From JBGPIK01 sp041484845 (GTDB lineage Bacteria; Desulfobacterota; Binatia; UBA9968): a stretch of 12,768 bases of DNA. Below are positions 1 through 6,677 of the stretch, piece by piece (the first letter of the stretch is position 1; each line of letters starts with the position of its first letter). Location of the stretch: positions 1 through 12,768 of the forward strand of contig JBGPIK010000172.1 in NCBI GenBank assembly GCA_041484845.1, written 5' to 3'. Below the pieces are notes generated by a model. That model was not told the DNA's origin. It saw only the letters and a list, made by a program, of their open reading frames with translations, and made no database searches. The position numbers and the translations under genes were made by a program.

Positions 1-80
1 GCCGATTCTTCAATCGCTTTCGATTGCGTTAACGCAGTTCAGTCTCAAAAATTTCGCTCTGACTTGGGAATCCATTCATG

Positions 81-365
81 TCATGGTCCTACAGAATCCA
101 CGCTCGTCACGTGGTTGCTCTTTTGTTTGAGATCCTGCTTCTCCCGCATGTGGCGCGCGCTCGCACGCGACCACAGTCCCTTAAACCACTGGAATCCCTC
201 CGGCCCTGCGAGAAAAATTCCGGTGCTGAAAACACCCCAGCTTAGGAGCCAAACGGCAATACCGGCAGCGAGTTTGATGCGCCCGGAAAACGGTAGGACC
301 AGCAGGATAATGGGATACGCTAGGTAGACTAGGAAACTGCCGGCTATCAGCGCAGTGCCGGCCAT
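81..365 (-). CDS. Small two-helix membrane protein of unknown function
   Basis: I do not recognise this family. From the ATG at 365 the protein has 94 residues. It shows two hydrophobic segments (about residues 2-23 and 31-54) joined by a short basic loop containing FSGRIK, then a cytosolic-looking basic C-terminus rich in R, K and Q. It is therefore probably an inner-membrane hairpin protein. The frame is open back to a GTG at 491 (136 residues), just after an in-frame TAA. I prefer the ATG because GC-rich third positions become marked only after it, and a GGGGCG stretch precedes it at a plausible ribosome-binding distance. However, the residues just before it (KSGRF) also look like a natural lead into the first helix, so the longer form remains possible. 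It is far from the SNF2 gene and nothing indicates a shared job. Confidence 0.5.
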   Translation of the reverse strand: MAGTALIAGSFLVYLAYPIILLVLPFSGRIKLAAGIAVWLLSWGVFSTGIFLAGPEGFQWFKGLWSRASARHMREKQDLKQKSNHVTSVDSVGP

Positions 366-948
366 GAATCGCCCCGACTTATGGCCATGGGCCGAGATTT
401 GGAAAAAGGCGAAAAATCTTTCGCAAACAGAAGGCGTAGGGTGTTTTTGTAAGGGCGTGATTGCCTTCGCGTCTGGATGGAATTTTCCCACGTTTGCTTA
501 AATCTCTTTGTTTCTTTGGGTTACGCAAGTTGAGCATGAAATATGCCAAAGAGTTGCCCATGGCTTCATTCACTTCAACGCGGCATTTTAAAGCAGTTTT
601 GTTAACGATGAGGACGAATAGGAGGCCGCAAGCACAACAAAATTGGTGGTTCATAGCCGGTGAAAAGACAAAGATGTATGATGAATTAGCCGCGCTGCTT
701 TTCCTGTGATCGTCTGGATGCTCCTGAGACCTTCTTTAATACGCATAGGATCTTACAACGCTTGCGCAGATTCTTTCATGGTCTGTCCGGGCTAGCTCGA
801 CATCGACAGCTCACGGCACTTGATTCGTCAGCGGTCTTGTTGCGCCGTTTTTTGCCCTGACCGACTGCGGAAGTTGGGATGAAGAAAAAGCGATGGGGAA
901 AACAGAGGCTATTGCACTTCCGTGGGTTAACTGGACTCCCAGCCCCGA
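366..948. other. About 580-nt region without a convincing gene
   Basis: This lies downstream of the SNF2 gene and upstream of the small membrane protein. Short open frames exist on both strands (for example 379-654 minus and 461-709 plus), but none has a recognisable domain, a good ribosome-binding site or consistent codon use. I see no tRNA-like T-loop and no strong hairpin followed by a T-run. The promoter of the membrane-protein gene and the 3' end of the SNF2 transcript must fall here if those genes are transcribed separately, but I cannot place either one. Confidence 0.4.
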
Positions 949-3699
949 CTATTCGAGCAGTTTTTGCAAGACTTCCGTTAAGCGAATCGACGGCAGCGAA
1001 GGACTGGAAGCGAGTTCGTGCAGGGTAGGCAGTGCCTCTCCCCACAGGAGGGACATGGGTGGAAGAAGACTTTCTTTCATTTCTGCGGGTTCCGGCAGCC
1101 GATTTTCCACGGCTAGGGCCCTTCCCGTCCAAAGCGTGGCTTGTCGCAGTGCGTCGCGGGCTTCTTCGCTGAGACCTCCGTCTTCAAGCAAGTTTGCCAT
1201 CTTGAGTTTCCGCGAAGCCTGCTGGCGATGCGCTAGAGCCTTTCGCCGCTCCTCCTCTGAAAGCACGACGGCCCCGTTCCCGTTTCCGGCCGCAGGGCAA
1301 AGGCTCCGAATGGCTCGCGTTGAGGGCGCGATCAGGCCAGCCGCAGCCATTCTCCGAAGCGCTTCGTCCGTGGCTCTGTCTATAACCTCGATCTTAACCG
1401 GCGCCAGCGGGTCCCACTTTCCCTCCCCGAAAAGTTCCTGGTGGAGAGGAGCAAGTCTTTCACACCAGAGCGCTGCATCTCGCTCTACGACGACGAACAG
1501 AACGGAGTGAGCCCCCTCCAGCGGATAGCTCTCGTCGCAACGAACCAGGGCGCCGGCGAGTTTTTCCCGGGCAGCTTGAGCGAATGCCAGAGAGCGATCC
1601 ACGGGCAAGCGTTTGGGTTCTTCTGACAGCGGGCCGGAGACCGATGGTCCTAGCAGTTGTTGGAGCCGTGACAGAAATGTTTGCCGCCCGCTGGTGAGCG
1701 CTAACTTGTTCAGATCGCCGCGCAGCTCCAGGACTCCGTCCGCCAGAGCCTGTTTTGCCTTCAGCGTCCCGATCATTCTCTGTTCGATGGTCCCTTCCGA
1801 AACTAGATGAATGACCGTGACCGGCCTTGTCTGGTGCTTGCGCCAGGCTCGGGAGATCCTTTGCTCCAACCGCGCCGGGTTCCAGGGTAAATCGCAGTTG
1901 ATGACCACGCTGGCGCTTTGCAGGTTAAGCCCTGTACTGCCGGAATCGGTGCTCAGAAACACCCGGCAGCCCGGATCGTTTTTGAAACGCTGGATCTCAG
2001 CGCGCCGGCGCAGCTGCGGCACGGACCCGGTGTGGAGGGCGTAGCCCAGGCGCAAGCGCTTGCAGAGGCCCTGAATCAGCTCGAGCATGCGCTCCCACTC
2101 CGAGAAGACAAGAACCTTGACGTCGCTGTTCTCGCGGCACTCTTCAAGGACCTTTTCTAATTCCGCCAGCTTGGGACAGGAGCGCTCCTTAGGGTCAAGG
2201 ATATAATTGGTGTCGCAAACCATGCGCATCATGGCGAGCTCCCTGAGCAGCTTCTCCGACTCTTGCTGGGTCAGCGGCCGCCGCTTGGCGATGCTCGCGA
2301 GGCGAGCTGCCTGAGCCTCGTGGTCCAGGTAGCGGTTTTTTTGTTCGCCACTAAGGGGAACGAGGAACGTTTGATCCGTTCGATCCGGCAGTTCCGTTTC
2401 CACATCGGCCTTGCGCCGGCGCAGCATGAAGGGCCGGATCCGGGCATGAAGCTGGTCTAGGTTACGATAACCCACCGGCCTTCCCCGGTCATCGAGGTCG
2501 TAGAACTCCCGGTTGAAGCGAAACAGTGGGCCGAGGACTCCGGGGTTAAGGAAGTCCATGAGAGAGTAGATCTCGTCGATGCGGTTCTCAATGGGTGTTC
2601 CGGTGAGCACGAAGGCATAGCGGCTTTCCAAACGCTTCACCGCTTGAGCCGTCTTGGTGGTCCAGTTCTTGATGCGCTGGGCCTCATCCAGGATAACCAC
2701 GTCGGGTTTGAGGATTCGATTGATGTCAAGGCCATCCCGCACCACCTGTTCGTAGTTGGTGACAGTGAAGAAGGCGGGTGACCCGTAAAGCGCAAGTCTC
2801 TTTTTGCGGGAGCCAAACACAAGGCGATAGGGGAGGGTCGTGAAGCGTTGAATCTGTTCTTCCCACTCGGTTTTGAGGGAGGCGGGAGCAACTACCAAAG
2901 TCCGGGCTGCTTTCCCCAGACGGTGGAGTAGAGCGCAGGCTGCGATGGCCTGAATGGTTTTCCCAAGCCCCATCTCGTCAGCCAGGAGGGCGCGTTCCTT
3001 GAAGGCGAGGTGCAGCATTCCTTCGCGCTGGTACGGGTAAAGCGGCGCCAGAGTTTCCTGCGCGGGCCATTCCCCGGATTGGACTTTCTGTTCATATTCC
3101 CGGAGCAGGCTTTTGCGCTCATCGAGCTGCTGTCGTGCTTGGAGCCAGGGGGCGACTTGCTGGGAGATGCGAAGGTAGGGAATCTGGGCCTTGCGGATCT
3201 CGTCCAGAAGCTGCTCAGGTTCTTTGCCGCGGAGTCGGCCGTCGCTATCGAAGCGCCGGCGCAAGCGATCCGGTAGATGGTTCATCGCTCGCTCAATCCG
3301 AAGGGTGTCGCCGGCCGGGTCGGGGACGATGTCGATCACGGGCGACTCGCTTTTCAGGGCTGCATTAAAGCGGCGGCCATGCCGCACCTCAAGGTAATGC
3401 AGAGTGGCCTCGACATGCTTGCAGGTGCCCAGGCCGTTGATGCGGAAATCCACGCAGGTGCAAGAGCAGAGGCGCTCGCGCAGACTACGGATCTCTACGC
3501 AATAAGACATGCCGCTTCCAGAAATAATCCGGAAGTTCGCGAAGATGGGATGATCACCGCCCATTTCGCTAACGCGAAGTGGCTCCACCCGAGCGCGGAG
3601 CCGTCGCTTGTTGATCTCGTCCGTATCGGTGGTACGCCAGTCATGAGCGGCAGGAATTTCGATTTCCGGCTGAGCTAAGCGAGCGAGTTTACGATTCAT
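949..3699 (-). CDS. SWIM zinc-finger SNF2-family DNA-dependent ATPase
   Basis: This is a superfamily 2 ATPase of the SNF2/Rad54 type, expected to use ATP to translocate on DNA or remodel protein-DNA complexes. Positions below count from the TTG at 3708; subtract 3 for the preferred ATG at 3699, which gives 916 residues. A SWIM-type zinc finger (CxC...CxH; C81, C83, C85, C96, H98) lies near the N-terminus. Walker A (GLGKT, K250), the DEAQ box (341-344) and motif III (LTGTPIEN, 368-375) form the first RecA lobe. The second lobe holds KVLVFSEW (531-538), GLNLQ (593-597) and an arginine-finger region QRISRAWR (616-623). The usual RIGQ after that region reads RKHQ here. About 230 further residues follow and match no domain I can name with certainty. 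No strong ribosome-binding site is visible before the ATG. The gene has its own promoter candidate upstream, so it is probably transcribed independently of rnr. Confidence 0.93.
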   Translation of the reverse strand: MNRKLARLAQPEIEIPAAHDWRTTDTDEINKRRLRARVEPLRVSEMGGDHPIFANFRIISGSGMSYCVEIRSLRERLCSCTCVDFRINGLGTCKHVEATLHYLEVRHGRRFNAALKSESPVIDIVPDPAGDTLRIERAMNHLPDRLRRRFDSDGRLRGKEPEQLLDEIRKAQIPYLRISQQVAPWLQARQQLDERKSLLREYEQKVQSGEWPAQETLAPLYPYQREGMLHLAFKERALLADEMGLGKTIQAIAACALLHRLGKAARTLVVAPASLKTEWEEQIQRFTTLPYRLVFGSRKKRLALYGSPAFFTVTNYEQVVRDGLDINRILKPDVVILDEAQRIKNWTTKTAQAVKRLESRYAFVLTGTPIENRIDEIYSLMDFLNPGVLGPLFRFNREFYDLDDRGRPVGYRNLDQLHARIRPFMLRRRKADVETELPDRTDQTFLVPLSGEQKNRYLDHEAQAARLASIAKRRPLTQQESEKLLRELAMMRMVCDTNYILDPKERSCPKLAELEKVLEECRENSDVKVLVFSEWERMLELIQGLCKRLRLGYALHTGSVPQLRRRAEIQRFKNDPGCRVFLSTDSGSTGLNLQSASVVINCDLPWNPARLEQRISRAWRKHQTRPVTVIHLVSEGTIEQRMIGTLKAKQALADGVLELRGDLNKLALTSGRQTFLSRLQQLLGPSVSGPLSEEPKRLPVDRSLAFAQAAREKLAGALVRCDESYPLEGAHSVLFVVVERDAALWCERLAPLHQELFGEGKWDPLAPVKIEVIDRATDEALRRMAAAGLIAPSTRAIRSLCPAAGNGNGAVVLSEEERRKALAHRQQASRKLKMANLLEDGGLSEEARDALRQATLWTGRALAVENRLPEPAEMKESLLPPMSLLWGEALPTLHELASSPSLPSIRLTEVLQKLLE

Positions 3700-3788
3700 A
3701 GACGACAAACAAAAATCATCGGCGAGCCATGTGAAAGAGATACGTTCCGCGGCCTGCTCTTTGACGTTGGGTTCATAATAGGGATGGA

Positions 3789-3797
3789 ATTATACCA
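3789..3797 (-). promoter_or_regulatory. Extended -10 promoter for the SNF2 gene
   Basis: Read on the minus strand, this is TGG followed by a perfect TATAAT, that is, a TGn extended -10 box. No good -35 hexamer lies 17 bp upstream, which is usual for extended -10 promoters. Transcription would start near 3782, giving a leader of about 80 nt before the ATG at 3699. A housekeeping sigma-70-type factor is inferred. Confidence 0.55.
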
Positions 3798-3815
3798 TAA
3801 ACCTCGTACCACGGA

Positions 3816-3845
3816 CGTGCCGGAAAGAGAAGAGCTAACGGCACG
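3816..3845. promoter_or_regulatory. 7-bp-arm inverted repeat upstream of the SNF2 promoter
   Basis: CGTGCCG at 3816-3822 and CGGCACG at 3839-3845 are perfect inverted arms with a 16-bp spacer, and the arm centres are 23 bp (about two helical turns) apart. The repeat starts about 20 bp upstream of the extended -10 box, covering the -35 position and beyond, which suits a dimeric regulator site. As RNA it could instead form a hairpin about 80 nt after the rnr stop, but the 16-nt loop and the lack of a following U-run make it a poor intrinsic terminator. Function is inferred only. Confidence 0.28.
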
Positions 3846-3926
3846 ACAATTGTTTTTGGATCTCGATCGACCCATGGACGCGCGGTAGCCATGGCTAACA
3901 GGTCAGTCAGGAAATCGGCAATGCCT

Positions 3927-6074
3927 TTAGCGCGCGAGTTCGAAGTCGATCTCGCTCCGGAACGTGTTGATCCGGGTCACTCTCACGCGCACATTATCGC
4001 CGAGGCGGAACTTGCGGCCGTGGCGATTGCCTTTGATGACGTATTCTTTCTCGTAATAATAATAATCGTCGTCCGTAAGCGACGACAATTTCACCAGGCC
4101 TTCAATGAAGTAGGCGTCAAGCTCAACGAAAAAGCCAAAGTTGGCGAGGCTCGTAATGAATCCCGTGAATTCCTCACCGATCTTATCCATCATGAACTGC
4201 GCCTTTTTAAGATCGATCATCTCGCGCTCCGCCTCCATCGCCGTGCGCTCCCGTTGCGATGTTTGCTTGCCGGCTTCAGCAAGGTAAGCCGAGAGCTCGT
4301 CGCGCTCTTTCGGTTTGGGCTTGTCTCCAGCCATGGCCTTCTCCAGCATGCGGTGAACGATCAGATCAGGATAGCGGCGAATAGGCGAAGTAAAATGAGT
4401 GTAGCAAGTAGACGCCAGGCCGAAGTGGCCGATTTTCTCGGGCTGATAATGAGCTTGCTTCATGGCCCGCAATAGAACGCGATTGATGACCCGTTCTTCC
4501 GGTTTGCCGCGCGCGGCCTCGATGATCTTCTGAATCTCGAGCGGCGTGACGCGTTCTTTCTTTACCGGCAAACGATACCCCAAACTGAGCAGAAAAGGCG
4601 CGAGGCTTTCGAGCGCTTCTCGGTCCGGACCTTCGTGAACACGATAAAGCAACGGAATTTCCCGTTCGGTGAGGTAACGCGCCACGGCTTCATTGGCGGC
4701 AATCATAAACTCTTCAATGATGCGGTGGGCGATACTACGCTCAGCGCGGATGATGTTTCCCGGCATCCCTTGCAGATCGAGCACGATTTCAGCTTCGGGC
4801 AAGTCGAAGTCGAGGTTGCCGCGCGCCCTGCGTGTTTCGTAGATCGACAATGCCAGCTCTTCCATGAGCTTGAATTGATCGGCTAAGTCTCTATATTTCG
4901 CTATCGTGTCAGGATTGTTGTCCACTAAAATACGCCCCACATCGGTGTAGGTCATACGCGCATGACTGCGGATCACGGAATTAATAAAGCGGCTACGGAT
5001 CACTTCTCCTTTGGCATTGAATTCGAGGCAAACCGTTTTGGTGAGCCGATCCTCGTTTGGGTTTAAGCTACAAATACCGTTGGAAAGCGCTTCGGGCAGC
5101 ATGGGAATAGCGCGGTCAGGAAAATAAACGCTGGTTCCGCGCGCATAGGCTTCCCCGTCAAGGGCGCTCAGGGGTCTGACGTAATAAGCCACATCGGCAA
5201 TCGAAACGATAAGCTCATAGCCGCGGTTTTTTCGCCGCACAAATACAGCGTCATCGAAGTCTCTCGCCTGTTCGCCGTCGATTGTGACAATGGGCAACTC
5301 ACGCAGGTCCTCGCGCGCCGTGATTTCTTGCGATCCGATAGAGTAGGGGCAAAGCGTCGCTTCGCGATGGACCGCGGCGGGAAAATTCGTCGACAAGCCA
5401 TAGCGAAAAACGATGGACTGAACCTGAACTTCCGGGTCATCAGGATCACCCATAATCTGCACGAGCTCGCACTCAGGTGGCAACACGGCGGTGCCGTAGC
5501 GAACGATCTCGGCGGCAATGACTTTGCCGTTTTCCGGTTTGACGGCGCTTTTCCTGAGGGCAATGGCGCCGGCCACACGAGGATCCATCGGGATCACATA
5601 TCCTTGACCCTCGAACTCACGGTAAGTTCCGATGAGACGCTCCTGCCCTCGTTCGATGATCTGCACGATGTGGGCTTCCACCCGTCCGCGCTGCTTGCGG
5701 TCAACGCGCACCATGACGTGATCACCGTGCAAGACTCGGCGCATCTCCCGTCGATTCAAGTAAAGATCTTCGGCACCTTTATCGTCCGGAATTAGAAAAC
5801 CGTAGCCATCGGGATGGGCGTGAACTCTTCCTGTCACCAGATTTTGCGCGTCCGGTAGGGCGTAGTGGTTTTTTTTAAGGCGCACCAGCCGTTCTTCGCG
5901 GCACAATCTCTTGAGGGTATCGACGACCGGTTGCAGATCGTCGCTGAAAAGACCGGATCGCTTTTGGATTTCTCCGGGCGTAAGACGACTCTTCGGCTTT
6001 TTGGAAAAAAAAGCGAGAATCTTTTGTTCCGCGCGGAGTGCGGAAGGCGATTGTGCTTTGGAGTCCTGAGCCAT
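3927..6074 (-). CDS. rnr: Ribonuclease R, 3'-5' exoribonuclease
   Basis: This is an RNase II/RNB-family exoribonuclease that degrades structured RNA processively in the 3' to 5' direction; in known bacteria it acts in mRNA decay, rRNA quality control and tmRNA-linked turnover. The 715 residues show the RNase R layout: an N-terminal winged-helix region (about 14-75), cold-shock-type OB folds (about 78-240), the RNB catalytic domain, and a C-terminal S1 domain (about 630-712). The metal-binding motif TIDGEQARDFDDAV is intact, with D266, D272, D274 and D275. The FTSPIRRYPDL motif of RNase R is also present. The protein ends soon after the S1 domain, without the long basic tail of the roughly 813-residue E. 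coli enzyme. The ATG at 6074 has no evident Shine-Dalgarno sequence, and a MITE-like element ends 15 nt upstream of it. That insertion probably altered the original leader. Confidence 0.97.
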   Translation of the reverse strand: MAQDSKAQSPSALRAEQKILAFFSKKPKSRLTPGEIQKRSGLFSDDLQPVVDTLKRLCREERLVRLKKNHYALPDAQNLVTGRVHAHPDGYGFLIPDDKGAEDLYLNRREMRRVLHGDHVMVRVDRKQRGRVEAHIVQIIERGQERLIGTYREFEGQGYVIPMDPRVAGAIALRKSAVKPENGKVIAAEIVRYGTAVLPPECELVQIMGDPDDPEVQVQSIVFRYGLSTNFPAAVHREATLCPYSIGSQEITAREDLRELPIVTIDGEQARDFDDAVFVRRKNRGYELIVSIADVAYYVRPLSALDGEAYARGTSVYFPDRAIPMLPEALSNGICSLNPNEDRLTKTVCLEFNAKGEVIRSRFINSVIRSHARMTYTDVGRILVDNNPDTIAKYRDLADQFKLMEELALSIYETRRARGNLDFDLPEAEIVLDLQGMPGNIIRAERSIAHRIIEEFMIAANEAVARYLTEREIPLLYRVHEGPDREALESLAPFLLSLGYRLPVKKERVTPLEIQKIIEAARGKPEERVINRVLLRAMKQAHYQPEKIGHFGLASTCYTHFTSPIRRYPDLIVHRMLEKAMAGDKPKPKERDELSAYLAEAGKQTSQRERTAMEAEREMIDLKKAQFMMDKIGEEFTGFITSLANFGFFVELDAYFIEGLVKLSSLTDDDYYYYEKEYVIKGNRHGRKFRLGDNVRVRVTRINTFRSEIDFELAR

Positions 6075-6087
6075 AGGTGAATAACGT

Positions 6088-6118
6088 ATCTAACCCGCAT
6101 TTCTCACATCAAAGTCAA
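6088..6118 (-). promoter_or_regulatory. rnr: Weak promoter candidate across the MITE end, facing rnr
   Basis: On the minus strand TTGACT (6113-6118, five of six matches to the -35 consensus) lies inside the MITE. A poor -10 match, TTAGAT (6088-6093), overlaps the target duplication with a long 19-bp spacer. If used, the RNA would start within a few bases of the rnr ATG, giving a very short leader. The match is weak and this is only a candidate. Confidence 0.18.
6094..6108 (+). repeat. Left terminal inverted repeat of the MITE
   Basis: CCCGCATTTCTCACA, preceded directly by one CTAA copy (6090-6093). It is the exact reverse complement of 6319-6333. Identity stops at the next inward base. Confidence 0.8.
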
Positions 6119-6318
6119 TCGAGAGGCGAGCTCTCCAGACCGAGGCAATGAGCCGGTGCCTTGGAGCAGCCCGCAAACCGAGTTGCTGGAGCGAACGCCC
6201 GTGGCAAAGCGCAAGCGGCGAACCGAGCACCGAACACGGCATTGAAACTGTTCACCTCTGTGCCTCGCTCTTCCGATCTCGCCTCTCGATCGACACAGTG
6301 TCATCCGTTTCCTCGCAC

Positions 6319-6333
6319 TGTGAGAAATGCGGG
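6319..6333 (-). repeat. Right terminal inverted repeat of the MITE
   Basis: TGTGAGAAATGCGGG on the plus strand, followed directly by the second CTAA copy (6334-6337). It pairs with 6094-6108 without mismatch. Confidence 0.8.
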
Positions 6334-6397
6334 CTAACGGTTCTGCCGGTATTGCAATTACGTGGCAGGCAACTGCATCGGCGGTGTTAAGTCGCCG

Positions 6398-6667
6398 TCA
6401 GGTCGATTCGCCGGCGAGCTCGGCCATCAGCCAATCGGCGTTCATATCCGCAGGTCGGGGAATCTCTTCCAACGGAAGATCCCGCTTCAGCGATTCCAGG
6501 ATTTGCCGCGCGACCGGGGCGAAGTCCGGAACCGCCAGCAAGACAATGATCGCTTTTTTACGATCAACCGTGCGAATGATGCCGACTTCCTCATAAGACT
6601 CGAAAATGAACTTGATGTAGGCGATATGCTCGGGAGGAGTTTCGAGAACTATCTCATGCAATTCCAT
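6398..6667 (-). CDS. DUF4911-like small protein of unknown function
   Basis: This 89-residue soluble protein resembles the DUF4911 family as I remember it. An N-terminal helix carries the pattern HIAYIKFIFESYEEVGIIRT. A hydrophobic strand (KKAIIVLLAVP) and a helix with SLKRD then give a compact alpha/beta fold of usual family length. The function of the family is not known to me. I chose the ATG at 6667 because a purine-rich GGGGGCGGG stretch lies just upstream at suitable spacing; a GTG three bases earlier (6670) would add one residue. It starts 10 nt after the AsmA-family gene stop and is probably translated from the same transcript. Without the MITE it would also sit only 79 nt before rnr. 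Confidence 0.72.
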   Translation of the reverse strand: MELHEIVLETPPEHIAYIKFIFESYEEVGIIRTVDRKKAIIVLLAVPDFAPVARQILESLKRDLPLEEIPRPADMNADWLMAELAGEST

Positions 6668-6677
6668 CACCCGCCCC

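Larger units (their letters stand above)
6094..6333. mobile_element. 240-bp MITE-like element with CTAA target duplication
   Basis: This is a short non-coding element bounded by perfect 15-bp terminal inverted repeats: CCCGCATTTCTCACA at 6094-6108 and its exact reverse complement at 6319-6333. Both sides are flanked by the direct repeat CTAA (6090-6093 and 6334-6337), the footprint of a transposition event. A second inverted pair, ATCGAGAGGCGAG at 6118-6130 and its complement at 6278-6290, lies inside; beyond it CGAGGCA recurs at the same 10-nt offset in both arms. No transposase is encoded, so it would have to move with an enzyme supplied elsewhere in the genome. The 15-bp ends beginning CC and the 4-bp duplication resemble IS1380-family elements as I remember them, but the family is an inference. 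It fills nearly all of the gap between the DUF4911-like gene and rnr. Confidence 0.78.

Noticed and set aside
11..36. Small hairpin CAATCG-CTTT-CGATTG overlapping the palindrome TGCGTTAACGCA
   Set aside because: Considered as a terminator for the small membrane-protein gene, but the stem is only 6 bp, no T-run follows on the minus strand, and the window ends nearby.
379..654. 91-residue minus-strand ORF with a hydrophobic start, overlapping the longer form of the small membrane protein
   Set aside because: The first 20 residues look like a signal peptide, but the rest is low in order, has no family likeness and ends in the other frame. A frameshifted upstream part of the membrane-protein gene cannot be excluded, but nothing positive supports it.
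893..1510. 205-residue plus-strand ORF
   Set aside because: It lies almost wholly opposite the SNF2 coding sequence, is arginine- and serine-rich as expected of an antisense shadow, and has no domain.
4050..4076. Trinucleotide-like repeat (Asp and Tyr codons) in rnr
   Set aside because: It encodes an Asp-Tyr stretch that is usual in the S1-proximal region of RNase R, so it is explained by the protein and is not a separate repeat element.
3891..4475. 194-residue plus-strand ORF
   Set aside because: It is antisense to the 3' end of rnr, whose RNase R motifs are intact throughout; it is a shadow of that gene.
6130..6160. Possible small RNA hairpin AGGCA...TGCCT inside the MITE
   Set aside because: The stem is five base pairs and no promoter or terminator accompanies it.
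6104..6304. 66-residue minus-strand ORF inside the MITE
   Set aside because: It is arginine-rich with no ribosome-binding site or transposase motif. The element is better explained as non-coding.
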